Of a stretch of 64,000 bases of DNA, positions 20,046 through 28,815 are shown piece after piece. The number at the start of each line of letters is the position of its first letter. Position 1 is the first letter of the stretch. A model generated the notes under the pieces. That model had not been told where the DNA came from and did no database searches. It was given only the letters and a program-made list of their open reading frames with translations. The translations under genes and the position numbers were made by a program. The stretch lies in the NCBI GenBank assembly GCA_019685655.1, contig JABFQP010000005.1, positions 55,842-119,841 of the forward strand. Direction: 5' to 3'. The stretch is from Candidatus Bathyarchaeota archaeon A05DMB-5. GTDB taxonomy: Archaea > Thermoproteota > Bathyarchaeia > Bathyarchaeales > Bathycorpusculaceae.

Positions 20046-20080
20046 TTTCAACCTATATATAAGGGAGGGGCTAGTCACAC
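20046..20080 (-). repeat. Dispersed motif copy A
   Basis: On the minus strand this reads GTGTGACTAG, a C-rich run, then CTTATATATAGGTTGAAA. It closely matches a plus-strand copy at 24667-24700 and the casposon-like insertion site at 53675-53700. It lies between the divergent mre11 and AN1/M50 genes. It contains a TATA-like core but no shared downstream sequence, so its function is unknown. Confidence 0.7.
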
Positions 20081-20160
20081 AAAACACAACAAAAAACAGA
20101 AACACATAAACGCACAACAAACACCATATCCCTAACCACACCAAAGGCGCGCAAACAAGC

Positions 20161-20985
20161 ATGAAATGCCAAAAATGCCAACAAGAAACATTCCTACCCT
20201 TCAAATGCCCATATTGCGGAAACTACTACTGCGCAGAACACCGCCTACCAGAAAACCATCAATGCCAACAAATAGAACTAGCACGCATACCAAAACAAGA
20301 AAACACACAACCAATAACCTTCAAAACACAAACACAAAAACCCTACGAAGAATACACAGTCACATACATACCAACCCAACCTCCAAAAACAAAAATACAC
20401 TTCAGCAAAACAGAAACCAAACACCTAACAATAGCCGCACTACTCGTCATCGGCATCGCACTATCAATAGGCATATTCCCAAACCCAACAATAAACACCC
20501 CAATAAGCCTAACAATATTCACACTAATCCTAACAGCATCCTTCTTCACCCACGAAATCGCACACAAAATAACCGCACAAAAACACAACCTATGGGCAGA
20601 ATTCAGACTAACATTCACAGGCGCAATCCTAACACTAATCAGCATAATATCACCACTATTCAAAATAATATCACCAGGCGCAGTATTCATATCCGGAATC
20701 ACAAGCACAAAAAACATCGGAAAAATCTCCATAGCAGGACCAACAACAAACATCGCATTATCACTCATACTTTTGACAACAGCAACACTAACACCTCAAT
20801 ACAACACAGTACTACTGCTCGGAGCAGCCACCAACACATGGATAGCACTCTTCAACCTCATACCCCTCGGCATACTCGACGGCTTCAAAATCTTCCTATG
20901 GAACAAAAAAATCTGGACAACCGCCTTCGCAATCAGCCTAACACTAACAATAATATCATACAAACTACTATTCGACACATTATGA
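20161..20985 (+). CDS. AN1 zinc finger fused to site-2 (M50) intramembrane protease
   Basis: Residues 3-36 form an AN1-type zinc finger (CQKC, CPYC, YYCAEHR, HQC). After a linker comes a membrane M50 protease: HEIAH (His131, Glu132, His135) in one helix, GPTTNI near 193-198, and the second active-site motif FNLIPLGILDG (Asp240). Site-2 proteases cleave transmembrane anchors. The cytosolic zinc finger may recognise substrate or ubiquitin-like partners. Codon use is strongly A/C-rich, unlike most neighbours. A 199-nt spacer with the dispersed motif separates it from mre11. Confidence 0.9.
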   Translation: MKCQKCQQETFLPFKCPYCGNYYCAEHRLPENHQCQQIELARIPKQENTQPITFKTQTQKPYEEYTVTYIPTQPPKTKIHFSKTETKHLTIAALLVIGIALSIGIFPNPTINTPISLTIFTLILTASFFTHEIAHKITAQKHNLWAEFRLTFTGAILTLISIISPLFKIISPGAVFISGITSTKNIGKISIAGPTTNIALSLILLTTATLTPQYNTVLLLGAATNTWIALFNLIPLGILDGFKIFLWNKKIWTTAFAISLTLTIISYKLLFDTL

Positions 20986-21041
20986 CCACAAAAAACAGAA
21001 ACTTTTACATAACCAACACAACAACTTCTAACAGAATAAAA

Positions 21042-21314
21042 ATGGTCAACAGAGACAGACACGAAATCGTCATAGACATACTAACAAAAGCAAAAAACGG
21101 AAAAAGAAAAACAGAACTAATGCGAGACGCAGGACTCTCATACATCCAAACCAAACAATACCTCACCACACTACTAGAAAAAGAACTACTAGAAATAAAC
21201 AAAAACCAAAACATAAAAACAACAAAAAAAGGCCAAGAATTCCTACAAAAATGCGGAGAATGCCTCCTCACAAACTGGCACAAACAAAAAGAAACCAAAA
21301 CAACGCCAAAATAA
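21042..21314 (+). CDS. Small winged-helix DNA-binding protein
   Basis: This 90-residue gene starts MVNRDRHEIVIDILTKA at ATG 21042 and lies at the end of a long overlapping frame that is spurious upstream. It shows a clear winged-helix pattern: a first helix, KRKTELMRDAGLSYIQTKQY as the turn-helix, LLEKELLEI, and a wing ending TTKKGQEFL. This resembles archaeal Sso10a-like or DUF4364-like regulators. An AT-rich stretch precedes it. Its stop abuts the uS10 stop with no gap. Its target is unknown. Confidence 0.82.
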   Translation: MVNRDRHEIVIDILTKAKNGKRKTELMRDAGLSYIQTKQYLTTLLEKELLEINKNQNIKTTKKGQEFLQKCGECLLTNWHKQKETKTTPK

Positions 21315-21623
21315 CTAAAGAAGCTCTATAGTCACATGCACTTCCTCAGGAACACGAATCCGCATAATACGCCGCATAACACGCTCCTCAGCATCAACAT
21401 CAATCAAACGCTTATGAATACGCATCTCCCACCTATCCCACGTAGCAGTCCCCTCACCACAAGGCGACTTCAAAACAGGAACCCGCAAACGCTTAGTAGG
21501 CAAAGGAAGAGGACCAGTCATCTTAACCCCAGTTTTCAAGGCGATGGCTTTCAATTCCTCACATACCTCTTCCAACTTCTTGTAATCCGTACTCATCAAC
21601 CGTATGCGCGCTTTTCTAACCAT
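21315..21623 (-). CDS. rps10: Small-subunit ribosomal protein uS10
   Basis: The 102-residue product reads [18 protein letters not shown], then [20 protein letters not shown] and a C-terminal [13 protein letters not shown], the full archaeal uS10 pattern. It is part of the 30S head and is also known as a translation/transcription coupling protein in bacteria. ATG 21623 is preferred; GTG 21626 is one codon upstream. It faces the wHTH gene tail to tail. It is not next to elongation factor genes here. Confidence 0.95.
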   Translation of the reverse strand: MVRKARIRLMSTDYKKLEEVCEELKAIALKTGVKMTGPLPLPTKRLRVPVLKSPCGEGTATWDRWEMRIHKRLIDVDAEERVMRRIMRIRVPEEVHVTIELL

Positions 21624-21749
21624 CACCCATCATTCCTAACGCTTACTACTCCACAGGGCATTAAGTATTTACCTTTAGACAAATAACCGTGAATAAAAAC
21701 TTATCGAAACAAATAACAACATTAAGCACTTAAGCAATAATGATAAGGA

Positions 21750-22394
21750 ATGAAAGTTAAAGGAATAATCCTCGATTTAGACGGCACAATAGTAGATTCA
21801 AAACCGGCATACTTAGAAGCCGCAGAAACCGCTTTTGCAAAAATGGGACAAAAAAAATTCAACAAAGCCGCAGTGACAGAAATCCCCAGAAGACTCGAAC
21901 AAAGCCTTCCAATACACGATTTAATAGAAGGACTTGACACAAGAAAATTCTTGGAAGCATACATTAACGCATATTACCAAGCAACCGCCACAAAAACAAA
22001 ACCACTGCCAAACATTTCAGAAACTCTAGCACAACTTTCAGAAAAAGCAAAATTAGCATTACTCACCATGCGCTATGTGTCCAAAAGAGAAATCATCGAC
22101 GAACTAGAAAGCTTCGGTTTAGCAAAATACTTCAGATATGTAATGACCGCTTTAGACACCCATCAGCCGAAACCTTCTCCAGAAGCACTAAAAAAATGCG
22201 CGAGACAATTAAGTGCAAAAGCATACGACTGCGTGGTTGTTGGAGATTCAGTAGCAGACATCAAAGCAGGAAAAGCAGCAGGAACCAAAACAGTTGCAGT
22301 TTTAACAGGTATTTTCTCTCGAAAAGAGTTAGAAAGCGAAAAACCAGACTTAATCCTAGAAAACGTCAACCAACTTCCAGATTTCATCGAATAA
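21750..22394 (+). CDS. HAD-superfamily phosphatase
   Basis: Motif I is LDLDGTIVDS near the start, motif II lies around TMRYVSK, and motif III/IV is CVVVGDSVADIKAGKAAG. A helical cap lies between motif I and II, as in phosphoglycolate phosphatase-like (subclass I) enzymes. The 214-residue length fits. The likely reaction is hydrolysis of a small phosphomonoester; the substrate is not determined. It stands alone, 107 nt from the start of the divergently placed uS10 region. Confidence 0.9.
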   Translation: MKVKGIILDLDGTIVDSKPAYLEAAETAFAKMGQKKFNKAAVTEIPRRLEQSLPIHDLIEGLDTRKFLEAYINAYYQATATKTKPLPNISETLAQLSEKAKLALLTMRYVSKREIIDELESFGLAKYFRYVMTALDTHQPKPSPEALKKCARQLSAKAYDCVVVGDSVADIKAGKAAGTKTVAVLTGIFSRKELESEKPDLILENVNQLPDFIE

Positions 22395-22537
22395 ACCATA
22401 AAATAGGCTTTTAGAATATTTCTATAACGGAAATAGCTGAAAATTACCGAAAACAGTTATAGAAGTAACCATAAATAAAGCTTAATTAAAAGAGCAAGCT
22501 CTAGTTTAAGGTGGAGAAGGCTTCGAGTGGATAAAAC

Positions 22538-23149
22538 ATGAACTTCATAGAAACGTTGCTGTCAGAAAAACTCAAAGACAGAAACCCAATGCTGGACGTT
22601 TACGGCGCAGACCGCAAAGTGCTACAAATAGCATGCCAAGATTTTACAAACTACCTTAAGATTTACTGGGACCTTGTTGGAAAGGAAGCAAACGAATGCG
22701 AAATAGTTGAGCGATTAGAGAAGTTTTTCAGCGAAAATCCCCGCGAACTGGAAGAATTCTTGACAATTTGGACGGGAATATGGTTTAACAAATGGAAAGA
22801 ACGTGTAAAATTATTGATAGGTAATGATAACTCCAAAAGATGGGACAGAGTTTCAAAAGTTCTCAGCAACGCTGAGCCCTTATGGAGAAAGCTGTCAAAC
22901 CGCCAGGAAATGCAAGAAGTAGTGACGTCTACGCTCATCAAGAATGGAGAAATCTGTGGCACTTCGATTCTTGCGGAAAACCTTCTAAAAATGGAGTTAG
23001 GCGAGAAAAACAGAGATTTCAACAAAGAAGAAGTGCAAGTAGTTAACGTGGTTAATAATGCTTTGAGAAAAGCAAGGGAACTAGCCAGAAGCAAAGGTCC
23101 ATTAATATACGTTAAAATTGATAAAGGCTATTATCAACCGTCACAGTAA
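22538..23149 (+). CDS. Uncharacterised conserved-looking protein next to eL37/LSm
   Basis: I do not recognise this 203-residue soluble protein. It is mostly helical, with an aromatic segment EEFLTIWTGIWFNKWKERVK and an ordered C-terminus IYVKIDKGYYQPSQ. No signal peptide or membrane helix is seen. A purine-rich GGTGGAG stretch lies about 20 nt upstream of ATG 22538. It converges on the eL37/LSm pair with a 10-nt gap. The length, codon use and long frame support a real gene. Confidence 0.7.
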   Translation: MNFIETLLSEKLKDRNPMLDVYGADRKVLQIACQDFTNYLKIYWDLVGKEANECEIVERLEKFFSENPRELEEFLTIWTGIWFNKWKERVKLLIGNDNSKRWDRVSKVLSNAEPLWRKLSNRQEMQEVVTSTLIKNGEICGTSILAENLLKMELGEKNRDFNKEEVQVVNVVNNALRKARELARSKGPLIYVKIDKGYYQPSQ

Positions 23150-23159
23150 ATGGATATGT

Positions 23160-23348
23160 TTAGCGTATTCTTTCTCTGTGAATGTTTTTTGTCCGCCAAG
23201 AATACGTCTTAATGACGGTTGTTTCTCCGTAGCCACAAGCTGCACAACGCTTCTTTGCTACGTTATATGCTCTTCTTCCACATCGTCTACAACGTATGTG
23301 CGGTTTTCTTCCTGTGCGTTTGCCGAAAGAGGGGGTTCCTTTTCCCAA
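23160..23348 (-). CDS. rpl37e: Large-subunit ribosomal protein eL37
   Basis: The 62-residue product begins [20 protein letters not shown] and has the zinc ribbon [10 protein letters not shown] followed by CAACGYG, diagnostic for eL37. It binds 23S rRNA in the large subunit. It follows the LSm gene by 7 nt, a classic archaeal LSm-eL37 pair. Confidence 0.96.
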   Translation of the reverse strand: MGKGTPSFGKRTGRKPHIRCRRCGRRAYNVAKKRCAACGYGETTVIKTYSWRTKNIHRERIR

Positions 23349-23355
23349 AGAGTTG

Positions 23356-23583
23356 TCACCTTGGAGGTGGCGAAATCAGAATCACGTTGTCTCCGCGAAC
23401 AATTATCAATCCTAGTTTTCTCACGTTCTCGGAGTTTGTGTTGTCTTCTGTTTCTTCTAGGACTAGGTTTAGATGTTGGTCGAATCCCTTCAGTCTTCCT
23501 CGTAGGCTTTTTCCGCCTTTCAGTCTTACGAGCACTATTTTTCCGAGGTTTTGTTCGAGGATTTCTGTTGTCATTTCGCTCAT
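23356..23583 (-). CDS. Sm-like RNA-binding protein (LSm)
   Basis: This 75-residue LSm protein contains Sm1 ([28 protein letters not shown]) in two shorter stretches, with the RNA-binding signature DQHLNL, and Sm2 ([13 protein letters not shown]). LSm proteins form rings that bind U-rich RNA and act in RNA turnover and tRNA processing. It is the first gene of an operon with eL37. An alternative Met is three codons in. Confidence 0.94.
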   Translation of the reverse strand: MSEMTTEILEQNLGKIVLVRLKGGKSLRGRLKGFDQHLNLVLEETEDNTNSENVRKLGLIIVRGDNVILISPPPR

Positions 23584-23662
23584 GTTTACGCCCTCATGCC
23601 TATAGTTTATGTCTTTTATACTTAAACTTATACCATTTAAACCTATCTAATGGAGATGCCTA

Positions 23663-24166
23663 ATGTCAGAAAAAATTAGAAGGTATTTCTTGAAAGCTAA
23701 GGAAGCAAGGGACATTTTAAGTGTGGTTTCTGAAAGGCTTAAGGTGAGTTTGGAGCGACTTTTCGAAGGTAAGGTTAATGTTGAAGTCGTTGAAACAGAG
23801 GTTGTGGAAATCTTTCTTTTAAATGGCAAGCCTGTTCTTGCAAAAACAGGTGGAAACGTTTTTCCAACGTTAGCTTTCAATGAATTTTTGGCTTCGGCGC
23901 CAAAGGTTGTTGTGGACATGGGTGCTGTTCCGCATGTTTGTAATGGTGCGAATGTTATGGCGCCTGGAATTGTCCGTTTTGAAGGCGACTTTGGAAAGGG
24001 CGATTTTGTTGTTGTTGCGGATGAAAAGCATGGTAAACCAATAGCAATTGGCGAAGCATTACAGGATAGTGAGGAGATAAAAAAGGTTAAGCAGGGCGTC
24101 GTTGTCAAAAATTTGCATTTCGTTGGTGACAAAATATGGGTTTTGATTAAGAAATATGGCGCTTAG
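23663..24166 (+). CDS. PUA-domain RNA-binding protein (MCT-1/TMA20-like)
   Basis: The 167-residue protein has an N-terminal pre-PUA domain and a C-terminal PUA domain with VVVDMGAVPHVCNGANVMAPGI and GDFVVVADEKHGKPIAIG. This architecture matches the MCT-1/eIF2D-type archaeal proteins that bind tRNA or the small ribosomal subunit. It diverges from the LSm-eL37 operon with an 80-nt AT-rich promoter region between. A role in translation initiation or recycling is likely from the family. Confidence 0.88.
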   Translation: MSEKIRRYFLKAKEARDILSVVSERLKVSLERLFEGKVNVEVVETEVVEIFLLNGKPVLAKTGGNVFPTLAFNEFLASAPKVVVDMGAVPHVCNGANVMAPGIVRFEGDFGKGDFVVVADEKHGKPIAIGEALQDSEEIKKVKQGVVVKNLHFVGDKIWVLIKKYGA

Positions 24167-24297
24167 CTTAGTGAAGATTTAATCTTGATTTTGAATTCAT
24201 AAAATACTTTTATAGTTAATTTTTATTAGTGATTCAGACGCAGAATTAGGAAACGCTTAAACTGTAGAAGCGTAAATAAAATTAAGAGAGGAGAAAA

Positions 24298-24657
24298 TTG
24301 CCAGGCTTAAGCGGTTTAATCCGCAAACCCAAAAAAGCCGAGAAAGAAACCGAGGTTAAAGGTGTTTCTGGCAAGACGTATCTTAAGGCTATGCCTTTGC
24401 GTGATTTGGCAGATTTGGATGCCATTAAAAGTGAGGTTAAGTCGGGGAATATTTTGATTCTTAGGATAACTCCTCTTGCAAGCAAAAGTATTGATGATGT
24501 TAAGCGTGCAGTGAATGAGTTATGCGATTTTGCAGGGTCTATTGGTGGAGACATTGCAAGGTTAGGGGAAGAACGCGTGGTTGTTTGTCCTCCGAATGTG
24601 AGGATTTGGAGAGAGAAGATTCCTGTTTCGAATGAGCCTATACCTACAGCGGCTTAA
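24298..24657 (+). CDS. sepF: Archaeal cell-division protein SepF
   Basis: The 119-residue protein carries a DUF552/SepF domain (YLKAMPLRDLADLDAIKSEV and CDFAGSIGGDIARLGEERVV) after a short basic N-terminus, MPGLSGLIRK, that may bind membrane. SepF anchors FtsZ to the membrane in many archaea. The start is TTG 24298, preceded by GAGAGGAG. A TATA-like TTTATAG lies about 85 nt upstream. The ftsZ gene is not in the window. Confidence 0.9.
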   Translation: MPGLSGLIRKPKKAEKETEVKGVSGKTYLKAMPLRDLADLDAIKSEVKSGNILILRITPLASKSIDDVKRAVNELCDFAGSIGGDIARLGEERVVVCPPNVRIWREKIPVSNEPIPTAA

Positions 24658-24666
24658 TTGTGCTCT

Positions 24667-24700
24667 GTGTGACTAGACCCCCCTTATAAATAGGTTCAAC
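24667..24700 (+). repeat. Dispersed motif copy B
   Basis: This reads GTGTGACTAG, then ACCCCCC, then CTTATAAATAGGTTCAAC. It matches copy A (minus strand, 20046-20080) and the mobile-element target at 53675-53700. It lies between the convergent sepF and FttA genes, so it is not a promoter for either. It may drive a small RNA or be a mobile-element target site. Confidence 0.7.
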
Positions 24701-24808
24701 CTTCTTTCCAAATCAACAGTGAAGTTTACAATTGATAGGTGATAAAGAAATTATTGGAGTCAGGGTGTAAACTATTTTATTGAAGTTCAAAAATGATAAC
24801 AAAAACTT

Positions 24809-26728
24809 CTAGAGAAGTCTGAAGGTTTCCAGGGTTGCCGGCACGAGCGTTTGTACTCCACAGTTTCTTTGGATGAAGTTTGCTATGCTGTGGCATTTTG
24901 CTCTTTCGCCGTGGCATACAACAACTCTTTCAGGCTTTGGCTTCAAATGAGTCACGTAATTGATTATTTGCCGTCTGTCCGAGTGCCCGGAAAAGCCTTC
25001 AATGGAATCCACATGTAATCTGACTTTAACGACATCCATTTTTCCTTCAGCGCTCATCATAGTAGCCTCGGTTAAGCCCTTCTGCACTCTTCTTCCTAAA
25101 GTGCCTTCGATTTGGTAGCTAACGAAAACCACAGTGTTTCGCTCGTCATCTGCTAAACTTTTGAAATATTCTATTACGGGTCCGCCTTCGAGCATTCCAG
25201 AAGTTGCCATAATAATGCATGGTTCACCTTCAATTATTTCTTGCCTAACATTCGGGTGCTCAACAACTGTGAAATAATCAGACTGGAAAGGATTAACTCC
25301 GTCATGAAGTATGCTATTGCGAACTTCTCTACCCAAATATTCAGGATAAGCCGTGTGAATTGCTGTGGCTTCAGAAATCATGCCCTCAATAAACACAGGC
25401 GCCTCCTTCATCAAACCACGCCGCATATAACCATCGATAATAAGCATTATTTCTTGTGCTCTTCCAACTGCTGGCACTGGAATCAAAACTTTGCCTTTGC
25501 GCTCAAGAGTTTCATTCACAACCGTCGTCAAACGCTCTTCAGCTTCAACGCGTGAAGGCATAAAATCATCTGGACCCCCATAAGTGCTTTCAGTTATTAC
25601 AGTTTCAACTCTTGGAAACTCCGATGTCGCCGCTTCCAATAGCATCGTTCGGGCATACTTGTAGTCGCCAGTATAAACCACGTTATGCAAGCCTTCGCCT
25701 ATATGCAAATGAACCATTGAAGAGCCCAAAATGTGCCCAGCATTATGAAGAGTCAAACGAATGTCAGGAGCAATATCCGTAACAACACCATATCGTAAAG
25801 GAATAGTATGCAACACACATTCGCGAACATCCTTCTGGTCATAAGGTGCCGTCACGCCTTGCTTGCTAGCCACATCAAGATAGTCAAGTTGAAGAAGCGT
25901 CATAAGATTTGAAGTCGGCGCAGAACAGTAAACTGGACCATCATACCCATACTTATAAAGAAACGGAACCAAACCACAATGGTCAAGATGCGCATGACTA
26001 ATAACCACAGCATCCAAAGAATCAAGCTCAAACAACGGGTTATCAAGCCTCGGAAAAGCCTCAAAAGGCCTCGAAGAGCCAGGATTAATGCCGCAATCTA
26101 ACAATACACTACTTTCCCTTGTCTGAACCAGAAACGCTGACCGCCCAACCTCCTGAACTCCGCCGAGCGCCGTAACACGCACATCACCAATCTCGTAGGT
26201 CTTAGGTCTGAAAATTCTCTCTCCAATCATCCGCAGTATTCTCTCTCTTTCCTTACTTTCAGAATGAAGATAATGACGCATGTGAGTTACTATTTTAGAA
26301 CGCAACGGTGGACTACGTAAAACATGAGGTCGCCATTTTGTCCGCTTTATAATCTCCTGAAGAACTGCGCCGTTTTTCCCAATGACAAGCCCTGGCTTTT
26401 TCGCCTCAATTATTATTTCGCCAAGACTTGGGTCAAAGTTTATGTCTGTCACTTCAGCTTCTGGCGGGATTATTTCACGCACCGCCCGCTCTGAATCTTT
26501 TTCCGGGAGCCTCACAGACGGGTCAGAACGTATGACTATCCTTTTTCTTATCACGTTGACTATGTCCGCAACCAAGCTACTTTGTTCGACTAAAATTTCT
26601 GGTTTTTTGGCGTAAACCGCCAGCGTTGACCCTTCATATTCGATTCTTGTTACTTCAGCCTCTTTCGGAACATGCCCTAATATGTATTGGCTTATTTCTA
26701 TTTTGTCTTTTTCAGAGTTTGGCGCCAC
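24809..26728 (-). CDS. fttA: aCPSF1/FttA, KH-beta-CASP ribonuclease and termination factor
   Basis: Two N-terminal KH domains (KH motif GKNGAVLQEI near residue 125) precede a metallo-beta-lactamase core with SHAHLDHCG and a beta-CASP region ending in the HSDR motif (FSGHSDRRQI) and a terminal VVCHGE. This is the archaeal CPSF73-like factor that cleaves nascent RNA and terminates transcription. The 639-residue length is typical. The start is GTG 26728, 12 nt after the proteasome beta stop, with GAGGA upstream, so the pair is one operon. Confidence 0.95.
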   Translation of the reverse strand: MAPNSEKDKIEISQYILGHVPKEAEVTRIEYEGSTLAVYAKKPEILVEQSSLVADIVNVIRKRIVIRSDPSVRLPEKDSERAVREIIPPEAEVTDINFDPSLGEIIIEAKKPGLVIGKNGAVLQEIIKRTKWRPHVLRSPPLRSKIVTHMRHYLHSESKERERILRMIGERIFRPKTYEIGDVRVTALGGVQEVGRSAFLVQTRESSVLLDCGINPGSSRPFEAFPRLDNPLFELDSLDAVVISHAHLDHCGLVPFLYKYGYDGPVYCSAPTSNLMTLLQLDYLDVASKQGVTAPYDQKDVRECVLHTIPLRYGVVTDIAPDIRLTLHNAGHILGSSMVHLHIGEGLHNVVYTGDYKYARTMLLEAATSEFPRVETVITESTYGGPDDFMPSRVEAEERLTTVVNETLERKGKVLIPVPAVGRAQEIMLIIDGYMRRGLMKEAPVFIEGMISEATAIHTAYPEYLGREVRNSILHDGVNPFQSDYFTVVEHPNVRQEIIEGEPCIIMATSGMLEGGPVIEYFKSLADDERNTVVFVSYQIEGTLGRRVQKGLTEATMMSAEGKMDVVKVRLHVDSIEGFSGHSDRRQIINYVTHLKPKPERVVVCHGERAKCHSIANFIQRNCGVQTLVPATLETFRLL

Positions 26729-26740
26729 TTTTTAACTTCC

Positions 26741-27379
26741 TCAATTATGCAGAAGTTTCTTCTTTTCCTTGTCAGTTAACTCTTTATAGCCATTCTTGTC
26801 GATTACTGCAATGTTAAAGCTGTCCCCGCTTGCTGCATCACGCTTCATAGCAGAACCGACAGCCTTAGCAATAACAGGCAAAAGCTCTTCAACAGACATG
26901 TCTTCCTTATACTGGTCTTCAAGAACACCATAAGCTATCGGCGAACCAGAACCAGTCGCAACACACTTTTCTTCAGTCAAACTGCCAAAAGGGTCTAAAG
27001 AAAACACGTGCGGTCCGGTCTCGTCTACGCCACCAACCAGAACTTGCGCCAGAAAAGGCACATACCTAGTCGAAAACAGAAGGTTTGCGATGATTCTCGC
27101 TGCAGAGCTAATGGGAATTGGTCTGTTCATGTTTATTTTGTAAAGTTGCGCATTAGCAGTAACTATGTCCACAGTTCTCTGCGCGTCAGCCACTGAGCCA
27201 GCAATAGTCATGCCTATGTGGTCGTCTATCTTGTATATTTTTTTCCCATGCTTATGAGCTACATAGAATCCCATGGTTACTCTGGTGTCTGAAGCCAATA
27301 TGACGCCGTCTTTGCACACGACGCCTATGGTTGTAGTTCCTTTCATGACTAACCGCTTTTCTAAATCATTGTTTGTCAT
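26741..27379 (-). CDS. psmB: Proteasome beta subunit
   Basis: The predicted precursor starts MTNNDLEKRLVMKGTTTIGV; autocleavage before the first Thr of TTT would leave the N-terminal catalytic Thr (Thr15 of the precursor). The core has SDTRVTMG, GSVADAQ, GSGSPIAYG and AMKRDAASGD. An upstream in-frame extension to 27499 is rejected because GGGAG precedes ATG 27379 and the extension is not beta-subunit-like. It forms the 20S core particle with alpha subunits encoded elsewhere. Confidence 0.96.
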   Translation of the reverse strand: MTNNDLEKRLVMKGTTTIGVVCKDGVILASDTRVTMGFYVAHKHGKKIYKIDDHIGMTIAGSVADAQRTVDIVTANAQLYKINMNRPIPISSAARIIANLLFSTRYVPFLAQVLVGGVDETGPHVFSLDPFGSLTEEKCVATGSGSPIAYGVLEDQYKEDMSVEELLPVIAKAVGSAMKRDAASGDSFNIAVIDKNGYKELTDKEKKKLLHN

Positions 27380-27579
27380 GCCAGTTTTTCTCCCAAAACC
27401 TAAACACGCCAATATTACTTCGCTAGGAAGTAGACACCATGTAATCACGTCATGGGATTTATTAATATTACGGTTCAAAGGCAAAAGATAAAACAACACT
27501 TACTGCAAGAACCGTTGGATTTAAAAGGGTTTTAAGCATACACAGTAAAAGGGAATTATCACAAAAACACAACTAAAAT

Positions 27580-28674
27580 GTGGTCAATTTGTCATTAAAA
27601 CATCACCGCATGCAACTTCCAAGAGAAGTAATCGTTGGAAACGGAACCATAGAACACATCGGCAAAATCTCACGCAGACTCGGATTTACCCAATCAGCAC
27701 TAATAATCGCAGGCTCCAAAACTTACGAAATCGCTGGAAAAACAGTTAAGAAGCTTCTCGAAAAAGAAGGAATGGCGGTTGACGTTTTCCTTGTTGAATC
27801 AGCCACGGTTAAAGACGTAGAAACAGTAGAAGAAAAAATAAAAATTCTAAAACCAGAAGTTGTTTTCGGAGTAGGTGGCGGAACAAAAATCGACGTTGCA
27901 AAGTTGAGTTCTGCACGACAGGAAATTCCATTCATCAGCGTTCCAACAACTGCCTCACATGACAGCATCGCAAGCCCCCTCTCTTCTGTGAAGGGATACG
28001 AGAAACCCTACTCCATTATGGCTCAAGCACCCATAGCCATAGTAGCCGACACAAACATAATAATGCAAGCACCATGGCGCTTCCTCATAAGCGGCTGCGG
28101 AGACATCATATCAAAATTCACTGCAGTTAGAGACTGGAAACTAGCGCATGAGGAAAAAAACGAGTATTACGGAAGCTACGCTGCAAGCTTGGCTTTAATG
28201 AGCGCCAAACTCGTCATGGAAAACGCTGAACAAATCAAACCCGATAACGAAGAAGGAGTGCGCGTAGTCATAGAAGCCCTAATAAGCTGCGGAGTTTCCA
28301 TGAGCATCGCCGGAAGCAGCCGCCCATGCAGTGGCTCAGAACACCTTTTCGCCCACGCGCTTGACATGATAAAGCCCAACCACACCATGCACGGCGAAAG
28401 ATGCGGTGTAGGAACAATAATGATGGCTTATCTGCATAGGACAAACTGGAAAAGAATAAGAGACACTTTGAAGAAGCTAGGTGCACCAACAAATACAAAC
28501 GAGCTGGGTATAGAAAAAGAGGATGCTGTGAAAGCATTAGAAATTGCTGCAACAATAAGACCGGAAAGATACACAATTCTGAATAAACTCAATTTAAATC
28601 ATGCAACATGTGAAAAAATCGCAGAAACAACTGAAGTGATAGAGAGCAGTGTGACCAAGAATAGGATGCGATAA
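27580..28674 (+). CDS. egsA: sn-Glycerol-1-phosphate dehydrogenase
   Basis: The 364-residue iron-alcohol-dehydrogenase-like protein has FGVGGGTKIDVAKL for the dinucleotide phosphate site, PTTASHDSIASPLSSV, and metal-ligand histidines in GSEHLFAHALD and NHTMHGE. It reduces dihydroxyacetone phosphate to sn-glycerol-1-phosphate, the first step specific to archaeal lipid stereochemistry. The start is GTG 27580; a later ATG at 27610 is possible. It is monocistronic. Confidence 0.95.
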   Translation: MVNLSLKHHRMQLPREVIVGNGTIEHIGKISRRLGFTQSALIIAGSKTYEIAGKTVKKLLEKEGMAVDVFLVESATVKDVETVEEKIKILKPEVVFGVGGGTKIDVAKLSSARQEIPFISVPTTASHDSIASPLSSVKGYEKPYSIMAQAPIAIVADTNIIMQAPWRFLISGCGDIISKFTAVRDWKLAHEEKNEYYGSYAASLALMSAKLVMENAEQIKPDNEEGVRVVIEALISCGVSMSIAGSSRPCSGSEHLFAHALDMIKPNHTMHGERCGVGTIMMAYLHRTNWKRIRDTLKKLGAPTNTNELGIEKEDAVKALEIAATIRPERYTILNKLNLNHATCEKIAETTEVIESSVTKNRMR

Positions 28675-28815
28675 GCTTCGATTACCAATGTAAATCCATT
28701 AAGCCCTTATAAACAGAAGGAGCAAAATGTCGAAAATGCTAAATATTGAATGTAGGACATAATCAGATTCCTAAAGTTTGAATCAGAAAATAAGTCGGAG
28801 GCATTTGCGCGTAAT

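Noticed and set aside
20166..21314. A 382-codon frame on the plus strand
   Set aside because: Most of it is low-complexity shadow (Asn/Thr/Arg-rich) of the AN1/M50 gene in an A/C-rich region. Only the part from 21042 looks like a real protein.
24667..24700. Promoter of a flanking gene
   Set aside because: Both neighbours converge on this site, so the TATA-like motif cannot serve them. I list it as a dispersed motif.
26741..27499. Long N-terminal extension of proteasome beta
   Set aside because: The extra 40 residues are not a propeptide type known to me, and a good ribosome-binding site precedes ATG 27379.
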